From: Aliidiomarina shirensis
Lineage (GTDB): Bacteria; Pseudomonadota; Gammaproteobacteria; Enterobacterales; Alteromonadaceae
Assembly (NCBI RefSeq): GCF_003987345.1
Contig: NZ_PIPP01000001.1
Location: forward strand, 620,001 to 684,000
Direction: 5' to 3'
DNA: 64,000 bases
The position numbers and the translations under genes are program-made. Below are positions 41,303-52,175 of the stretch, piece after piece (positions within the stretch are counted from its first letter, which is position 1; each line of letters begins with the position of its first letter). Under the pieces are notes generated by a model. That model had not been told where the DNA came from and made no database searches. It saw nothing but the letters and a program-made list of their open reading frames with translations.

Positions 41303-41489
41303 ACTTTTTCTAATCCTTCTCCGCGCTTATGTATCCCTACTTAAACTCTTAACATCCATTACTCGATTTCATTCGAATAATCTCCAATAAGCCATTGCAA
41401 AGTATATAATACGTTGCGTCTGGAGATTGAAGCGCACAGACAGCACTACCCGCTTCGAGTTAATTATTTTATTGACCGAGGAGTAACCT

Positions 41490-41600
41490 ATGATTGAAGA
41501 AATCCGTAATAACTTACTTTATAACGTAATGATTCCTGGAGTAATCGCAGTGCTCGGCATCATTGCTGCATCGGCTTACTTATACGCGTATGTGCTTTAA
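41490..41600 (+). CDS. 36-residue single-helix membrane peptide
   Basis: The ORF MIEEIRNNLLYNVMIPGVIA... continues as one hydrophobic helix to YAYVL. GAGGAG lies 6 nt before the ATG, and a strong terminator follows about 55 bp after the stop. RBS, topology and terminator together support a real gene. Function unknown. Confidence 0.6.
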   Translation: MIEEIRNNLLYNVMIPGVIAVLGIIAASAYLYAYVL

Positions 41601-41653
41601 CGCGCTTCAATAAATCCTAAAAGCTTACATAAAGCATGTAGCTTACACCAAAA

Positions 41654-41698
41654 ACAAAGGCCCTACAGCGATTCCCAACCCGCCGTAGGGCCTTTTTC
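41654..41698. terminator. Bidirectional intrinsic terminator
   Basis: AAAGGCCCTAC (41656-41666) pairs with GTAGGGCCTTT (41685-41695) and T runs follow on both strands. It serves the small peptide gene and the convergent thiolase gene. Confidence 0.85.
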
Positions 41699-41720
41699 TA
41701 TACGTATTTAGAACAACGTA

Positions 41721-42902
41721 TTAAATCATTTCTACTGCTAAAGCTACCGCTTCACCGCCACCAATGCACAGCGAGGTTACGCCTTTGCTTTTGCCGTGCT
41801 GCTTCAGTGCGTGCAACAAAGTAACTAATAAACGCGCGCCAGAAGCACCAATTGGATGGCCAAGTGCACAAGCACCGCCGTTCACGTTAACTTTCGCATC
41901 ATCAAGCTGCATATCTTTAATGGCAATCATAGTTACCATAGCGAAGGCTTCGTTGATTTCCCAAAGATCTACGTCATCTTTGATCCACCCTGCTTGCTCT
42001 AGCGCTTTGTTCATTGCGCCAACTGGCGCCATGGTGAACTCTGAAGGCTTTTGCGAATGGGTAGCATGAGAAACGATACGCGCCAACGGTGTTAAACCAC
42101 TTGCTATGGAATCGCTTTCACGCATTAATACGAGTGCAGCGGCACCATCAGAAATTGAGGAAGAATTCGCTGCTGTTACGGTGCCATCTTTCGCGAACGC
42201 TGGGCGTAGGCTTGGAATTTTATCAATGCGCGCTTTACCGGGTTGCTCATCAATACTTACCGTAACATCGCCTTTGCGATCGCTGTAGGTTAACGGCTCA
42301 ATTTCATCAGCAAATAAGCCTTCATTAATAGCGTTCTGCGCCCGCGTTAGTGAACGAATGGCGAAATCGTCCATATCTTCGCGAGTAAAACCATAGCTAT
42401 CGGCTGTATCTTGCGCGTAACAACCCATGGCTTTGCCTTCATAGGCATCTTGCAGGCCATCGAACATCATGTGGTCAATAACTTGGCCATGGCCCATGCG
42501 GTAGCCGCCACGTGCTTTATCTAACAAATACGGCGCATTCGACATGCTTTCCATGCCGCCCGCCACTACTACCTTGGCCGAGCCTGCTTTAATTAAATCG
42601 TGGCCGAACATAACGGTTTTTAAGCCTGAACCACATACTTTATTAATCGTGGTAGCACCGGTGCCAAGTGGCAAGCCTGCGCCGATCATGGCTTGGCGTG
42701 CAGGTGCTTGCTTTAAACCCGCAGGAAGCACACAGCCCATAATTACTTCACTCACATCGTCACCGGCAATGCCAGCACGGCTTACGGCGGCTTTAATCGC
42801 GGCTGCGCCTAAATCGGGTGCGCTTACAGGGCTTAATTCACCCATGAAACCGCCCATTGGCGTGCGCGCGGCGGAAACAATGACTACTGAATCTGAGCTC
42901 AT
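41721..42902 (-). CDS. Acetyl-CoA C-acetyltransferase (thiolase)
   Basis: 393 residues, standard thiolase length. Nucleophile Cys in NKVCGSGLK (near residue 90), GGACALGHPIGASGAR (catalytic His) and CIGGGEA (second Cys). It cleaves acetoacetyl-CoA to two acetyl-CoA, the last step after AacS in this cluster. Divergent from liuR across a 101-bp gap with a perfect palindrome, so likely co-regulated. Confidence 0.92.
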   Translation of the reverse strand: MSSDSVVIVSAARTPMGGFMGELSPVSAPDLGAAAIKAAVSRAGIAGDDVSEVIMGCVLPAGLKQAPARQAMIGAGLPLGTGATTINKVCGSGLKTVMFGHDLIKAGSAKVVVAGGMESMSNAPYLLDKARGGYRMGHGQVIDHMMFDGLQDAYEGKAMGCYAQDTADSYGFTREDMDDFAIRSLTRAQNAINEGLFADEIEPLTYSDRKGDVTVSIDEQPGKARIDKIPSLRPAFAKDGTVTAANSSSISDGAAALVLMRESDSIASGLTPLARIVSHATHSQKPSEFTMAPVGAMNKALEQAGWIKDDVDLWEINEAFAMVTMIAIKDMQLDDAKVNVNGGACALGHPIGASGARLLVTLLHALKQHGKSKGVTSLCIGGGEAVALAVEMI

Positions 42903-42930
42903 GAAACTTATCTCCTGAAGGTTGTAAAAC

Positions 42931-42946
42931 TTTACGTTAACGTAAA
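42931..42946. promoter_or_regulatory. Putative LiuR operator
   Basis: Perfect 16-bp palindrome TTTACGTTAACGTAAA midway between the divergent thiolase and liuR genes. MerR-family LiuR regulators bind palindromes with this TTTACGT...ACGTAAA shape. Assignment rests on position and symmetry. Confidence 0.75.
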
Positions 42947-43003
42947 CTTCATGTTAGCTTATCGTGTATAAGTGCCGTATGGCAAGTAAGTGGGAATAGT
43001 AAC

Positions 43004-43459
43004 ATGCAGAATACTAGAGTTTCAGCAGTGGAAGCAGAATTTGAAACTAGCCCTGAGCGCGTTCGCCGCACCCAGGATTCGTTCAGTATTGGTGATTTAT
43101 CGAAAGAATTCGATATCACTACCCGAAGCATTCGTTTTTACGAAGATCAGGGCTTGATTCTGCCTGAGCGGCGTGGCCAAACCCGCATTTACACGCAAAA
43201 AGATCGCGTGCGTTTAAAGCTGATCTTACGCGGCAAACGCCTAGGCTTTACGCTTGCGGAAACTAAAACCCTATTCGATATGTATGAACGTGATGGCAGC
43301 AGTGTGAACCAACTGCAAACCATGTTGCGTTTAATAGATGACAAAAAGTTGGCCCTGCGCCAGCAACTCGAAGATATTAAAGTTGTTTTGCACGAGTTAA
43401 CCGCCGTTGAGAGCGGATGCCGCGCAGAGCTCATTGAAAAAACCAAGGAGAACCCATGA
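43004..43459 (+). CDS. liuR: MerR-family regulator of leucine degradation
   Basis: 151 residues. [38 protein letters not shown] is the MerR winged-helix signature (about 28-65), then a dimerisation coiled coil. In liuR regulators this controls the branched-chain acyl-CoA genes that follow. Its stop overlaps the liuA ATG by four bases, so it is in the same operon. Confidence 0.92.
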   Translation: MQNTRVSAVEAEFETSPERVRRTQDSFSIGDLSKEFDITTRSIRFYEDQGLILPERRGQTRIYTQKDRVRLKLILRGKRLGFTLAETKTLFDMYERDGSSVNQLQTMLRLIDDKKLALRQQLEDIKVVLHELTAVESGCRAELIEKTKENP

Positions 43460-44628
43460 TTAGCGCCTATAAAACTTTCAATTTCGATCTCGGTGAAACT
43501 GCCGATATGATTCGTGAGCAAGTAAATTCGTTCGCTCGTGATGAAATCGCACCGCGTGCTGCCGAAATTGATGAAGCCAATGAGTTTCCTGCCGATTTGT
43601 GGCGCAAATTTGGTGATATGGGCCTGCTTGGCATTACTGTTCCTGAAGAATTTGGTGGTTCAGAGCTCGGTTATTTAGAACATGTTATTGCCATGGAAGA
43701 AATTAGCCGTGCCTCGGCCTCTGTAGGCTTGAGCTACGGTGCACATTCAAACCTGTGCGTAAACCAATTAAAAATTAACGGTAGCCAAGCGCAAAAAGAG
43801 AAGTATTTACCGAAACTTGTAAGTGGCGAGCACGTAGGTGCTTTAGCTATGAGTGAGCCAAACGCCGGTTCCGATGTGGTAAGCATGAAGCTGCACGCTA
43901 AAAAAGATGGCGATCATTACATTTTGAACGGTAATAAAATGTGGATTACCAACGGCCCTGATGCTGATGTTCTCGTGGTGTACGCGAAAACTGAACCGAG
44001 TGCAGGGTCAAAAGGTATTACCGCATTCATTATTGAAAAAGCAAACACTCCAGGTTTTAGTACTGCACAAAAGCTCGATAAACTTGGCATGCGCGGCTCA
44101 AACACTTGTGAGCTAGTGTTTGAAGATGCCCGGGTTCCGGCAGAGAACATTCTTGGCGAATTAAACCAAGGCGTTAAGGTACTGATGAGCGGCCTTGATT
44201 ACGAGCGTGCAGTTTTAGCGGCTGGCCCGCTGGGCATTATGCAAGCGTGCATGGACGTTGTTGTACCTTATATTCACGAGCGTAGCCAATTTGGCCAAGC
44301 CATTGGTGAATTCCAATTGGTGCAAGGCAAGATTGCTGATATGTATACCCAAATGAACGCGGCTCGTGCTTATGTATATGCTGTGGCGAAGGCTTGTGAT
44401 CGTGGTGAAACCACACGAAAAGATGCCGCCGGTGCTATTCTTTACGCAGCTGAGCTTGCAACTAAAATGGCCCTTGATGCCATTCAGTTATTGGGCGGCA
44501 ATGGTTACATTAACGAATACCCTGCGGGCCGCTTATTACGCGATGCTAAGCTATATGAAATTGGAGCTGGCACCTCGGAAATTCGCCGTATGTTAATTGG
44601 CCGTGAGTTATTTTCGGAATCGAAGTAA
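43456..44628 (+). CDS. liuA: Isovaleryl-CoA dehydrogenase
   Basis: 390 residues, acyl-CoA dehydrogenase fold. FAD and substrate signatures [13 protein letters not shown] and [17 protein letters not shown]; the C-terminal [34 protein letters not shown] fits the isovaleryl group. It oxidises isovaleryl-CoA to 3-methylcrotonyl-CoA, passing electrons to ETF. The first structural gene of the liu operon. Confidence 0.93.
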   Translation: MISAYKTFNFDLGETADMIREQVNSFARDEIAPRAAEIDEANEFPADLWRKFGDMGLLGITVPEEFGGSELGYLEHVIAMEEISRASASVGLSYGAHSNLCVNQLKINGSQAQKEKYLPKLVSGEHVGALAMSEPNAGSDVVSMKLHAKKDGDHYILNGNKMWITNGPDADVLVVYAKTEPSAGSKGITAFIIEKANTPGFSTAQKLDKLGMRGSNTCELVFEDARVPAENILGELNQGVKVLMSGLDYERAVLAAGPLGIMQACMDVVVPYIHERSQFGQAIGEFQLVQGKIADMYTQMNAARAYVYAVAKACDRGETTRKDAAGAILYAAELATKMALDAIQLLGGNGYINEYPAGRLLRDAKLYEIGAGTSEIRRMLIGRELFSESK

Positions 44629-44657
44629 CTAAGCGCTAACCGATAAGGAACCTCGTT

Positions 44658-46265
44658 GTGGCTATTATCACCAGTAAAGTGAATTCGCGCGATGAAACAT
44701 TTTTAGCGAATAAAGAATCGATGCAGGCCGTAATGGCCGATTTGCAGGAAAAAGCGGCACAAATTAAGCAAGGTGGCGGTAAAAGCTACCAAGAACGGCA
44801 TGAATCGCGTGGCAAGCTGTTAGCCCGTGATCGTATTCAGCGTTTACTTGATGCCGGCTCACCATTTTTAGAGCTGGGTCAATTTGCCGCATGGGATGTT
44901 TACGATGATTACGTGCCTGCAGCTGGTGTTGTTGCCGGTATTGGCCGGGTTGAAGGTGTTGAGTGCATGATTGTGGCAAACGATGCCACGGTTAAAGGTG
45001 GTACTTACTACCCCCTCACCGTGAAAAAGCATTTACGTGCACAAGAAATTGCCGAGCGCTGCCACCTCCCCTGCATCTATTTGGTTGATTCCGGTGGCGC
45101 TAACCTGCCACGACAAGATGAAGTGTTCCCAGATCGGGATCACTTCGGCCGCATTTTCTTTAATCAAGCGAATATGTCGGCGAAAGGCATTCCACAAATT
45201 GCTGTGGTAATGGGCCTTTGTACCGCAGGTGGTGCGTATGTGCCCGCTATGGCTGATGAATCCATTATCGTAAAAGAACAAGGCACTATTTTCTTAGCGG
45301 GCCCGCCGTTGGTAAAAGCGGCCACCGGTGAAGAAGTAAGTGCTGAAGAGCTTGGTGGTGCCGATGTGCACACCCGCGTTTCTGGTGTGGCTGATCACTT
45401 TGCCGTGAACGATGAACATGCGTTAGATATCGCCCGCCGTTCGGTTTCCCGTTTAAACCGCCCTGCGAAAGCGCAGCTTGATGTAGAGCCTGTAAAACCG
45501 CCGCGTTATCCGCAAGAAGAAATTTACGGCATTGTCGGCACTGATCTGCGCAAGCCTTACGATGTGCGTGAAGTAATTGCCCGTATCGTTGATGATTCTG
45601 ATTTTGATGAATTTAAACAAAACTACGGCAATACTTTAGTTACTGGTTTTGCCCGTATTCACGGCTTCTTAGTGGGTATTGTGGCGAACAACGGCATTCT
45701 TTTTTCCGAATCGGCGCAAAAAGGCGCACACTTTATTGAGCTATGTGCCCAGCGCAAAATCCCTTTAGTGTTCTTGCAAAATATCACCGGCTTTATGGTG
45801 GGTAAGAAATATGAAGCGGAAGGTATTGCTAAGCACGGTGCGAAAATGGTTACTGCGGTAAGTTGTGCAAAAGTGCCGAAGTTTACCGTGTTAATTGGCG
45901 GTAGCTATGGTGCTGGTAACTACGGTATGTGTGGCCGTGCTTATGATCCAACGCTGATGTTTATGTGGCCAAATGCGCGCATCTCCGTAATGGGTGGCGA
46001 GCAAGCCGCTGGCGTTATGGCGCAAGTTACCCGTGATGGTAAAGAACGCAAAGGCGAAAGCTGGAGCGCGGAAGATGAAGCCAAATTCAAGCAGCCGATT
46101 ATTGATACCTACGAGCACCAAGGCCACCCTTACTACGCTTCGGCGCGGTTATGGGACGATGGCATTATCGATCCCGCGCAAACGCGCACGGTGCTCGGTT
46201 TAAGTATCTCTGCGGCATTAAATGCACCGATTGAAGATACACGCTTTGGCGTGTTCCGCATGTAA
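44658..46265 (+). CDS. liuB: 3-methylcrotonyl-CoA carboxylase, carboxyltransferase (beta) subunit
   Basis: 535 residues, length of MccB/LiuB. Two-part carboxyltransferase domain with [34 protein letters not shown] and [16 protein letters not shown]. With LiuD it carboxylates 3-methylcrotonyl-CoA to 3-methylglutaconyl-CoA. GTG start at 44658 after a GGAA-type site. Co-directional with liuA and liuC. Confidence 0.93.
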   Translation: MAIITSKVNSRDETFLANKESMQAVMADLQEKAAQIKQGGGKSYQERHESRGKLLARDRIQRLLDAGSPFLELGQFAAWDVYDDYVPAAGVVAGIGRVEGVECMIVANDATVKGGTYYPLTVKKHLRAQEIAERCHLPCIYLVDSGGANLPRQDEVFPDRDHFGRIFFNQANMSAKGIPQIAVVMGLCTAGGAYVPAMADESIIVKEQGTIFLAGPPLVKAATGEEVSAEELGGADVHTRVSGVADHFAVNDEHALDIARRSVSRLNRPAKAQLDVEPVKPPRYPQEEIYGIVGTDLRKPYDVREVIARIVDDSDFDEFKQNYGNTLVTGFARIHGFLVGIVANNGILFSESAQKGAHFIELCAQRKIPLVFLQNITGFMVGKKYEAEGIAKHGAKMVTAVSCAKVPKFTVLIGGSYGAGNYGMCGRAYDPTLMFMWPNARISVMGGEQAAGVMAQVTRDGKERKGESWSAEDEAKFKQPIIDTYEHQGHPYYASARLWDDGIIDPAQTRTVLGLSISAALNAPIEDTRFGVFRM

Positions 46266-46274
46266 GGGGTGTTT

Positions 46275-47087
46275 ATGTCTGCTGACCATGTAGTTTTAGA
46301 GATTGATAGCCGTGGCGTGGCCCGGCTTACCATGAATCGCCCAGAAGTTCACAACGCCTTTGATGATGTGATTATTGCCCAACTACGCGCTGCCCTTGAT
46401 GAAGTGCGTGAAAACGCCGATGCACGGGTATTAGTGCTGCAATCGGCGGGTAAAAACTTCTCGGCGGGTGCTGATTTAAATTGGATGCGTTCTATGGCTG
46501 ATAAAAATTATCAGGAGAACGTAGAAGACGCAGGTGAACTCGGCGCTCTGATGTGGGAACTGGATCAATTACCAATTCCTACCATCGCCTTGGTAAACGG
46601 TGCGGCTTTTGGTGGCGCGGTGGGCCTGGTAGCCTGTTGCGATATGGCCATTGGCCAAAGCCGCGCAAGCTTTTGCCTCTCGGAAGTAAAAATTGGCCTC
46701 ATTCCAGCGGTTATTAGCCCCTATGTTGTGCGCGCCCTTGGCGAGCCAGCAGCACGCCGCTATATGCTTACGGCCGAACGTTTTTTTGCGGCTGAAGCGC
46801 ACCGCTTGGGCTTGCTAGATGAAGTTACCGATGGCGATTTAGAAGAAGCGCTCGAGCCGCTCTTAACTGCACTCTTGGCCAATAGCCCCGCTGCAGTAAA
46901 AGCCTGTAAAAATCTAATTCAACACGTGAGCAACTTGCCGCTGAACCAAGAATTGGTAGCTGAAACAGCACGCCGTATTGCAGAAATTCGCGTGTCTGCT
47001 GAAGGCCAAGAAGGCCTGAGCTCGTTCCTTGAGAAACGCACACCGGCTTGGCAAACGGCTAAAGCGCAAACGGATGGAAAAAAATAA
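46275..47087 (+). CDS. liuC: Methylglutaconyl-CoA hydratase (enoyl-CoA hydratase family)
   Basis: 270 residues from the ATG at 46275, after AAGGGG; the GTG at 46269 is less well placed. The crotonase motifs FSAGADLNWMRSM and NGAAFGGAVGLVACCDMAIGQ form the oxyanion hole region. It hydrates 3-methylglutaconyl-CoA to HMG-CoA. Its TAA overlaps the liuD ATG by one base. Confidence 0.9.
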   Translation: MSADHVVLEIDSRGVARLTMNRPEVHNAFDDVIIAQLRAALDEVRENADARVLVLQSAGKNFSAGADLNWMRSMADKNYQENVEDAGELGALMWELDQLPIPTIALVNGAAFGGAVGLVACCDMAIGQSRASFCLSEVKIGLIPAVISPYVVRALGEPAARRYMLTAERFFAAEAHRLGLLDEVTDGDLEEALEPLLTALLANSPAAVKACKNLIQHVSNLPLNQELVAETARRIAEIRVSAEGQEGLSSFLEKRTPAWQTAKAQTDGKK

Positions 47088-49054
47088 TGGCTCAACAATT
47101 ATCAAAAATTCTAATCGCCAACCGTGGTGAAATTGCTTGTCGAGTAATTCGTACCGCGCGCGAAATGGGTATTAAAACGGTTGCGGTATACTCCGATGCC
47201 GATACCAATGCGCAACACGTGTTACTAGCCGATGAAGCTGTGCATATTGGTGGCTCACAAAGCAGTGAATCGTATTTATGTGCCGATAAAGTAATTGCGG
47301 CTGCGAAACGCACCGGTGCCCAAGCGATTCACCCGGGCTATGGTTTTTTATCGGAAAACGAATCCTTTGCTGAGGCATTGCAAGATGCCGGCCTTATTTT
47401 CATTGGCCCACCGGTAAAAGCAATTGCCGCTATGGGTTCAAAAAGCGCCGCCAAGAATATTATGGCCGAAGCCGGCGTGCCTTTAGTGCCCGGTTATCAC
47501 GGCGATGATCAAAGTGATGATCTGCTTGCCGCAGAAGCTGAAAAAATTGGCTACCCGGTGCTGTTGAAAGCAGCATACGGCGGCGGCGGTAAAGGGATGC
47601 GTATCGTAGAAAAAGCCAGCGAATTTGCGGAAGCCCTAGCTTCTGCAAGACGTGAAGCGAAAGCTGGCTTTAGCAACGATAAAATGCTGGTAGAGAAATT
47701 TATTACGCGCCCGCGCCACGTTGAAATTCAAGTGTTTTGTGATCAGCATGGCAACGCTGTGTATCTTGCTGAGCGCGATTGCTCGGTGCAACGCCGCCAC
47801 CAAAAAGTGGTTGAAGAAGCACCAGCACCTGGCCTCAGTGAAGAAACCCGCAAAGCTATGGGTGATGCCGCGGTACGTGCAGCGCAAGCAATTGATTATG
47901 TGGGTGCTGGCACCGTTGAGTTCTTATTCGATGAAGATGAAAGCTTCTACTTCATGGAAATGAACACCCGCTTGCAAGTAGAGCATCCGGTTACTGAAAT
48001 GATTACCGGCGTTGATTTAGTAGAATGGCAATTGCGCGTTGCGGCGGGTGAAGAACTACCGATGCAGCAAGATGAAATTGTGCTCGATGGCCATGCTTTT
48101 GAAGCGCGCATTTATGCCGAAAATGCTGATGATAACTTTATGCCGAGTACCGGCACCCTAGCCTACTTGCGTCACCCTGAAGTTTCACCTTATGTGCGCT
48201 GGGATTCAGGTATTGTTGAGGGCGATGAAGTAACCACCTTCTACGATCCAATGATCGCCAAGTTAATCGTGTGGGATATCGACCGGGAATCGGCATTGCG
48301 CCGTTTAACCAACGCATTGCGCGAAACCCGCATTGCTGGGGTCACCACCAATACCGATTATTTACACCGCATTGTAAGCCATGAAGCATTCCAGAAAGCC
48401 GAACTTACTACCCGTTTTATCGAGCAATATGGTGAAGCGTTGCACCAGCGTGAGAAAGGCTTACCGGAAGCAATTAACTTGCTTACCATTGCGGCTTCAA
48501 TTATTCGCAACCGCCAACAGGCCGCTAATCAAGATCCATGGTCACGTGCCAACGGCTGGCGCGTTAATGCGGCGGCAAAACATCGTCTGTGTTTAAAAAC
48601 TGCCGGTTCTGAAAGCGAAACGGTTCTAAACTTAGAAGAAACAGAAGCAGGTATTTATTGGCCTGAACACGAACTTTCTATGAACTTCGCCAACGATGGT
48701 GCGGTATTAGTAGATGGTTTGCGCTTCCATTGTGAAATAGCAGAAGATAACGGTCGTTTCACGCTGTTTAGCCACTATGGTCGATTTGATGCTAGCGTAT
48801 ATGATGCGGTATCGGAGCTAATTCATGAAGAAGAAGCCGGCACCCTTACCGCACCAATGAACGGTACGATTGTGGCGGTAAATGTTGCGGCAGGCGATAC
48901 TGTAAGCGAAGGCCAAGCGTTAGTAGTTATGGAGGCGATGAAAATGGAATACACCATTCGCGCGCCATTCGATGCTACCGTAGAACAAGTGTTCTTCAAC
49001 GCTGGTGAGCTGGTTTCTGATGGCGCCGAACTGATTAGTTTAGCTACAGATTAA
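47087..49054 (+). CDS. liuD: 3-methylcrotonyl-CoA carboxylase, biotin-carboxylase/carrier (alpha) subunit
   Basis: 655 residues. Biotin-carboxylase part (about 5-450) with ATP-grasp loop [13 protein letters not shown] and [14 protein letters not shown]. The biotinyl domain at the end has [10 protein letters not shown] with biotin-accepting Lys619. Works with LiuB. Translationally coupled to liuC. Confidence 0.94.
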   Translation: MAQQLSKILIANRGEIACRVIRTAREMGIKTVAVYSDADTNAQHVLLADEAVHIGGSQSSESYLCADKVIAAAKRTGAQAIHPGYGFLSENESFAEALQDAGLIFIGPPVKAIAAMGSKSAAKNIMAEAGVPLVPGYHGDDQSDDLLAAEAEKIGYPVLLKAAYGGGGKGMRIVEKASEFAEALASARREAKAGFSNDKMLVEKFITRPRHVEIQVFCDQHGNAVYLAERDCSVQRRHQKVVEEAPAPGLSEETRKAMGDAAVRAAQAIDYVGAGTVEFLFDEDESFYFMEMNTRLQVEHPVTEMITGVDLVEWQLRVAAGEELPMQQDEIVLDGHAFEARIYAENADDNFMPSTGTLAYLRHPEVSPYVRWDSGIVEGDEVTTFYDPMIAKLIVWDIDRESALRRLTNALRETRIAGVTTNTDYLHRIVSHEAFQKAELTTRFIEQYGEALHQREKGLPEAINLLTIAASIIRNRQQAANQDPWSRANGWRVNAAAKHRLCLKTAGSESETVLNLEETEAGIYWPEHELSMNFANDGAVLVDGLRFHCEIAEDNGRFTLFSHYGRFDASVYDAVSELIHEEEAGTLTAPMNGTIVAVNVAAGDTVSEGQALVVMEAMKMEYTIRAPFDATVEQVFFNAGELVSDGAELISLATD

Positions 49055-49110
49055 GCGCTAGAGCGCCATACCACCCTAAGGTAAGTAGCCGAAAAAAAAG
49101 GAACGCACAA

Positions 49111-50037
49111 ATGCCGAATAAATTGCCAAACAGCATCGCGAGCAAACTACCCAGCTCTGTACGCATCGTTGAAGTTGGCCCGCGTGATGGCCTACAAAAC
49201 GAGCAAGCGGTAACGACGGCAGATAAAGTAGCACTGATTCACAATCTCGCCGATGCCGGTTTTAAAACCATCGAGTCAGCTAGTTTTGTGAGCCCGAAAT
49301 GGGTACCGCAAATGGCGGATAGTGCCGATGTGTTGCAGCAAATTAAGCGGAAGAAAGGCGTTACCTATTCGGCACTTACACCCAACCTAAAAGGCTTTGA
49401 GTTGGCAATGGCGGCCGGATCCGATGAGGTAGCCGTGTTTGGCGCTGCATCAGAAGCATTCAGCAGAAAGAATATTAACTGCTCCATTGAGGAATCGTTA
49501 GATCGCTTTGCCCCGGTGATGGAAGCTGCGAAAGCAGAAGGCATTCGTGTTCGCGGTTATGTTTCCTGTGTTCTCGGTTGCCCTTATCAAGGCGAAGTTC
49601 CAATTAGCGAGGTTGTGCGTGTAGCTCGCCAGCTTTATCGCATGGGCTGCTATGAAATTTCGTTAGGCGATACCATAGGTGTCGGCACCCCTATTCACGC
49701 GCAGCGCATGCTCGGTGCTGTCGCTGATCATGTGCCTATGGAACAATTAGCGTTGCATTTTCATAATACCTACGGCCAGGCACTGGCAAATTTGGCTGCG
49801 TGTTTGCCTATGGGTGTGAGTGTGATTGATAGCGCGATAGCAGGCTTAGGTGGCTGCCCATACGCTAAAGGCGCAAGCGGCAATGTGGCGAGTGAAGATG
49901 TACTTTACATGCTTGATGGCATGGGCATTGAAGCCGGCGTGAATTTAGATAAAGCGATTATTGCAGGGCGCGCCATTTGCAAAGCACTGGGCACTACCCC
50001 GCGCTCAAATGTAAGCATTGCCCGCAGCGCAAGTTAA
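49111..50037 (+). CDS. liuE: Hydroxymethylglutaryl-CoA lyase
   Basis: 308 residues. [12 protein letters not shown] (metal-binding Asp) at the start, [25 protein letters not shown] (metal His pair) and the catalytic-loop Cys in [14 protein letters not shown]. Cleaves HMG-CoA to acetyl-CoA and acetoacetate. GGAAC lies before the ATG. Confidence 0.94.
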   Translation: MPNKLPNSIASKLPSSVRIVEVGPRDGLQNEQAVTTADKVALIHNLADAGFKTIESASFVSPKWVPQMADSADVLQQIKRKKGVTYSALTPNLKGFELAMAAGSDEVAVFGAASEAFSRKNINCSIEESLDRFAPVMEAAKAEGIRVRGYVSCVLGCPYQGEVPISEVVRVARQLYRMGCYEISLGDTIGVGTPIHAQRMLGAVADHVPMEQLALHFHNTYGQALANLAACLPMGVSVIDSAIAGLGGCPYAKGASGNVASEDVLYMLDGMGIEAGVNLDKAIIAGRAICKALGTTPRSNVSIARSAS

Positions 50038-50077
50038 TAAAAAACTAGAATAAAAACGCACTAATAAAGGCGAAGTT

Positions 50078-52042
50078 ATGAACCCAGCGAATAATCTTTT
50101 GTGGCAACCTACTCCGGAACAACGTGAACGCACACAAATGATGGCATTTTTGCGGACCGTTGAAGATAAATTCGAGCTCGATTTTTCTACTGATAATTCT
50201 GCCGACGCATATGCGGCGCTGCATGCTTGGTCGGTTGCTGAGAAAGAGAAATTTTGGAGCTTACTTTGGGACGAATTTTCGGTAATTGGCCATAAGGGCG
50301 AACGCGTTCTTATTGATGGCGATAAAATGCCTGGCGCTGAATGGTTCCCAGATGCCGAGATTAACTTCGCTGAAAACTTATTGCGTTTTCGTGATAACCG
50401 CCCCGCCTTAGTTTTTACTAATGAGCACGGCGAACGTACTGAAATTACTTACGCCGAACTCTATCTAGCCACCGCTCAACTTGCTGCAAAATTGAAGCAA
50501 CAAGGTGTACAGGCCGGTGATCGGGTAGCGGGTATGTTGCCCAACTGTATTGAAACCATTATCGCCATGCTCGCAACAACAAGCTTAGGTGCGGTTTGGT
50601 CGAGCTGTAGCCCTGATTTTGGCGTGCAAGGTGTTCTTGACCGTTTTGGCCAAGTTGCACCGAAAGTGCTGTTCACGGTAGATGGTTATTTTTATAACGG
50701 TAAAACGCTTGATATCAGTGATAAAGTAAATGAAATCGCAGCGAATTTGCCTTCAGTGGAAGCTTTGGTAGCTATCCCATTTGCGGGGATTCAGCACAGC
50801 ATTAACAACGCCGTAGCATGGAATGATTATCGGGATGTTCAGGCCACTGAACTTGCCTTCGTACCACGCAAATTTAACGACCCGCTCTACATTATGTTCA
50901 GCTCAGGCACTACTGGGGTGCCGAAATGTATTGTTCACGGCATTGGCGGCACTTTACTGCAGCACATCAAAGAACATGCCCTACACACTGATTTACGCCG
51001 CGAAGATACCCTTTTCTACTTCACTACCTGTGGTTGGATGATGTGGAACTGGCTCGTTTCAGGCCTTGCTATTGGCGCGCGTTTAGCGCTATTTGATGGT
51101 TCTCCGTTCTATCCTAGCCCTGCCGCAATGCCTGATTTAATTGATAAAGAAGGTATTACTGTATTTGGCACCAGTGCCAAATACCTCGCTGCATTAGAAA
51201 AAGCTGGAGAAAAACCGCGAGAAAGCCACAAGTTAAGCGGTTTACGGGCGATTCTTACTACTGGCTCGGTATTAGCGCCGGAGAGTTTTGATTATGTTTA
51301 TCGCGATATCAAAGCCGATGTGTGCTTAAGTTCAATTTCTGGTGGTACCGATATTGTTTCTTGTTTTGCTTTAGGCAACCCAATTCTTCCGGTATATCGC
51401 GGGCAGTTACAGTGTCGTGGGCTAGGCTTAGCAGTGAATGTTTACAACGATGCGGGTGAGCCGGTGCAAGGCGAAAAAGGCGAACTTGTTTGTGAACAGA
51501 GCTTTCCATGCATGCCCATAGGCTTTTGGAACGATACCGATGGCAGCCGTTATCACGGTGCCTACTTCGAGCGTTTCGATAATATTTGGGCACATGGCGA
51601 TTACGCCGAACTCACCACCGAAGGCGGTGTGATTATTTATGGCCGTTCTGATGCCGTGTTAAACCCAGGTGGCGTGCGAATTGGCACCGCTGAAATTTAT
51701 CGGCAAGTTGAAAAGGTTGATGCGGTTCTCGAAAGCATCGCCGTTGGCCAGCAATGGCAAGACGATGAGCGCATTGTGCTGTTTGTGAAGCTGCGTGATG
51801 GTATTGAACTTACCGATGAATTGCGCAATGAGATAAAAAAAATCATTCGTGCCAATGCAACACCTCGTCATGTTCCTTCAGTTATTTTACAAGTGGCCGA
51901 TATACCTAGAACCATTAGCGGAAAAATCGTGGAGCTAGCGGTGCGCCAAGTAGTTCATGGTGAAAAAGTAAAGAACACCGACGCGCTCGCGAATCCCGAA
52001 GCGTTAGATTACTTCCGTGATCGTGCAGAACTTAGCCAGTAA
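50078..52042 (+). CDS. aacS: Acetoacetyl-CoA synthetase
   Basis: 654 residues, ANL-superfamily length for AacS. Starts NNLLWQPTPEQRERTQM, then the P-loop YIMFSSGTTGVPKCIVHG, GTSAKYLAALEKAG, HGDYAELTTEGGVIIYGRSDAVLNPGGVRIGTAE and catalytic Lys in RTISGKIVELAV. Activates acetoacetate from LiuE so the thiolase can split it, closing the pathway. Last gene of the run. Confidence 0.93.
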   Translation: MNPANNLLWQPTPEQRERTQMMAFLRTVEDKFELDFSTDNSADAYAALHAWSVAEKEKFWSLLWDEFSVIGHKGERVLIDGDKMPGAEWFPDAEINFAENLLRFRDNRPALVFTNEHGERTEITYAELYLATAQLAAKLKQQGVQAGDRVAGMLPNCIETIIAMLATTSLGAVWSSCSPDFGVQGVLDRFGQVAPKVLFTVDGYFYNGKTLDISDKVNEIAANLPSVEALVAIPFAGIQHSINNAVAWNDYRDVQATELAFVPRKFNDPLYIMFSSGTTGVPKCIVHGIGGTLLQHIKEHALHTDLRREDTLFYFTTCGWMMWNWLVSGLAIGARLALFDGSPFYPSPAAMPDLIDKEGITVFGTSAKYLAALEKAGEKPRESHKLSGLRAILTTGSVLAPESFDYVYRDIKADVCLSSISGGTDIVSCFALGNPILPVYRGQLQCRGLGLAVNVYNDAGEPVQGEKGELVCEQSFPCMPIGFWNDTDGSRYHGAYFERFDNIWAHGDYAELTTEGGVIIYGRSDAVLNPGGVRIGTAEIYRQVEKVDAVLESIAVGQQWQDDERIVLFVKLRDGIELTDELRNEIKKIIRANATPRHVPSVILQVADIPRTISGKIVELAVRQVVHGEKVKNTDALANPEALDYFRDRAELSQ

Positions 52043-52070
52043 ATTCGGTTTTCTACAGTTTTTATGTGAA

Positions 52071-52123
52071 TTTACACGTTTATAATGCGACGCCACTAGA
52101 CGCGAAAAATTTAAACGTGTAAA
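52071..52123. promoter_or_regulatory. Spaced 12-bp inverted repeat upstream of GGDEF-EAL gene
   Basis: TTTACACGTTTA (52071-52082) and its exact reverse complement (52112-52123) are centred 41 bp apart, near four helical turns. A pair of operator half-sites is more likely than a terminator because the loop is long and no T-run follows. Confidence 0.5.
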
Positions 52124-52175
52124 AATAACTACTTGCTTCGCGCAATCCGTAATTTTCGTGCTGCGATTTAGAGAA

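Noticed and set aside
38683-41490. Search for intI or attI at the array's right end
   Set aside because: None of the frames on either strand has tyrosine-recombinase motifs, and no convincing attI core was seen.
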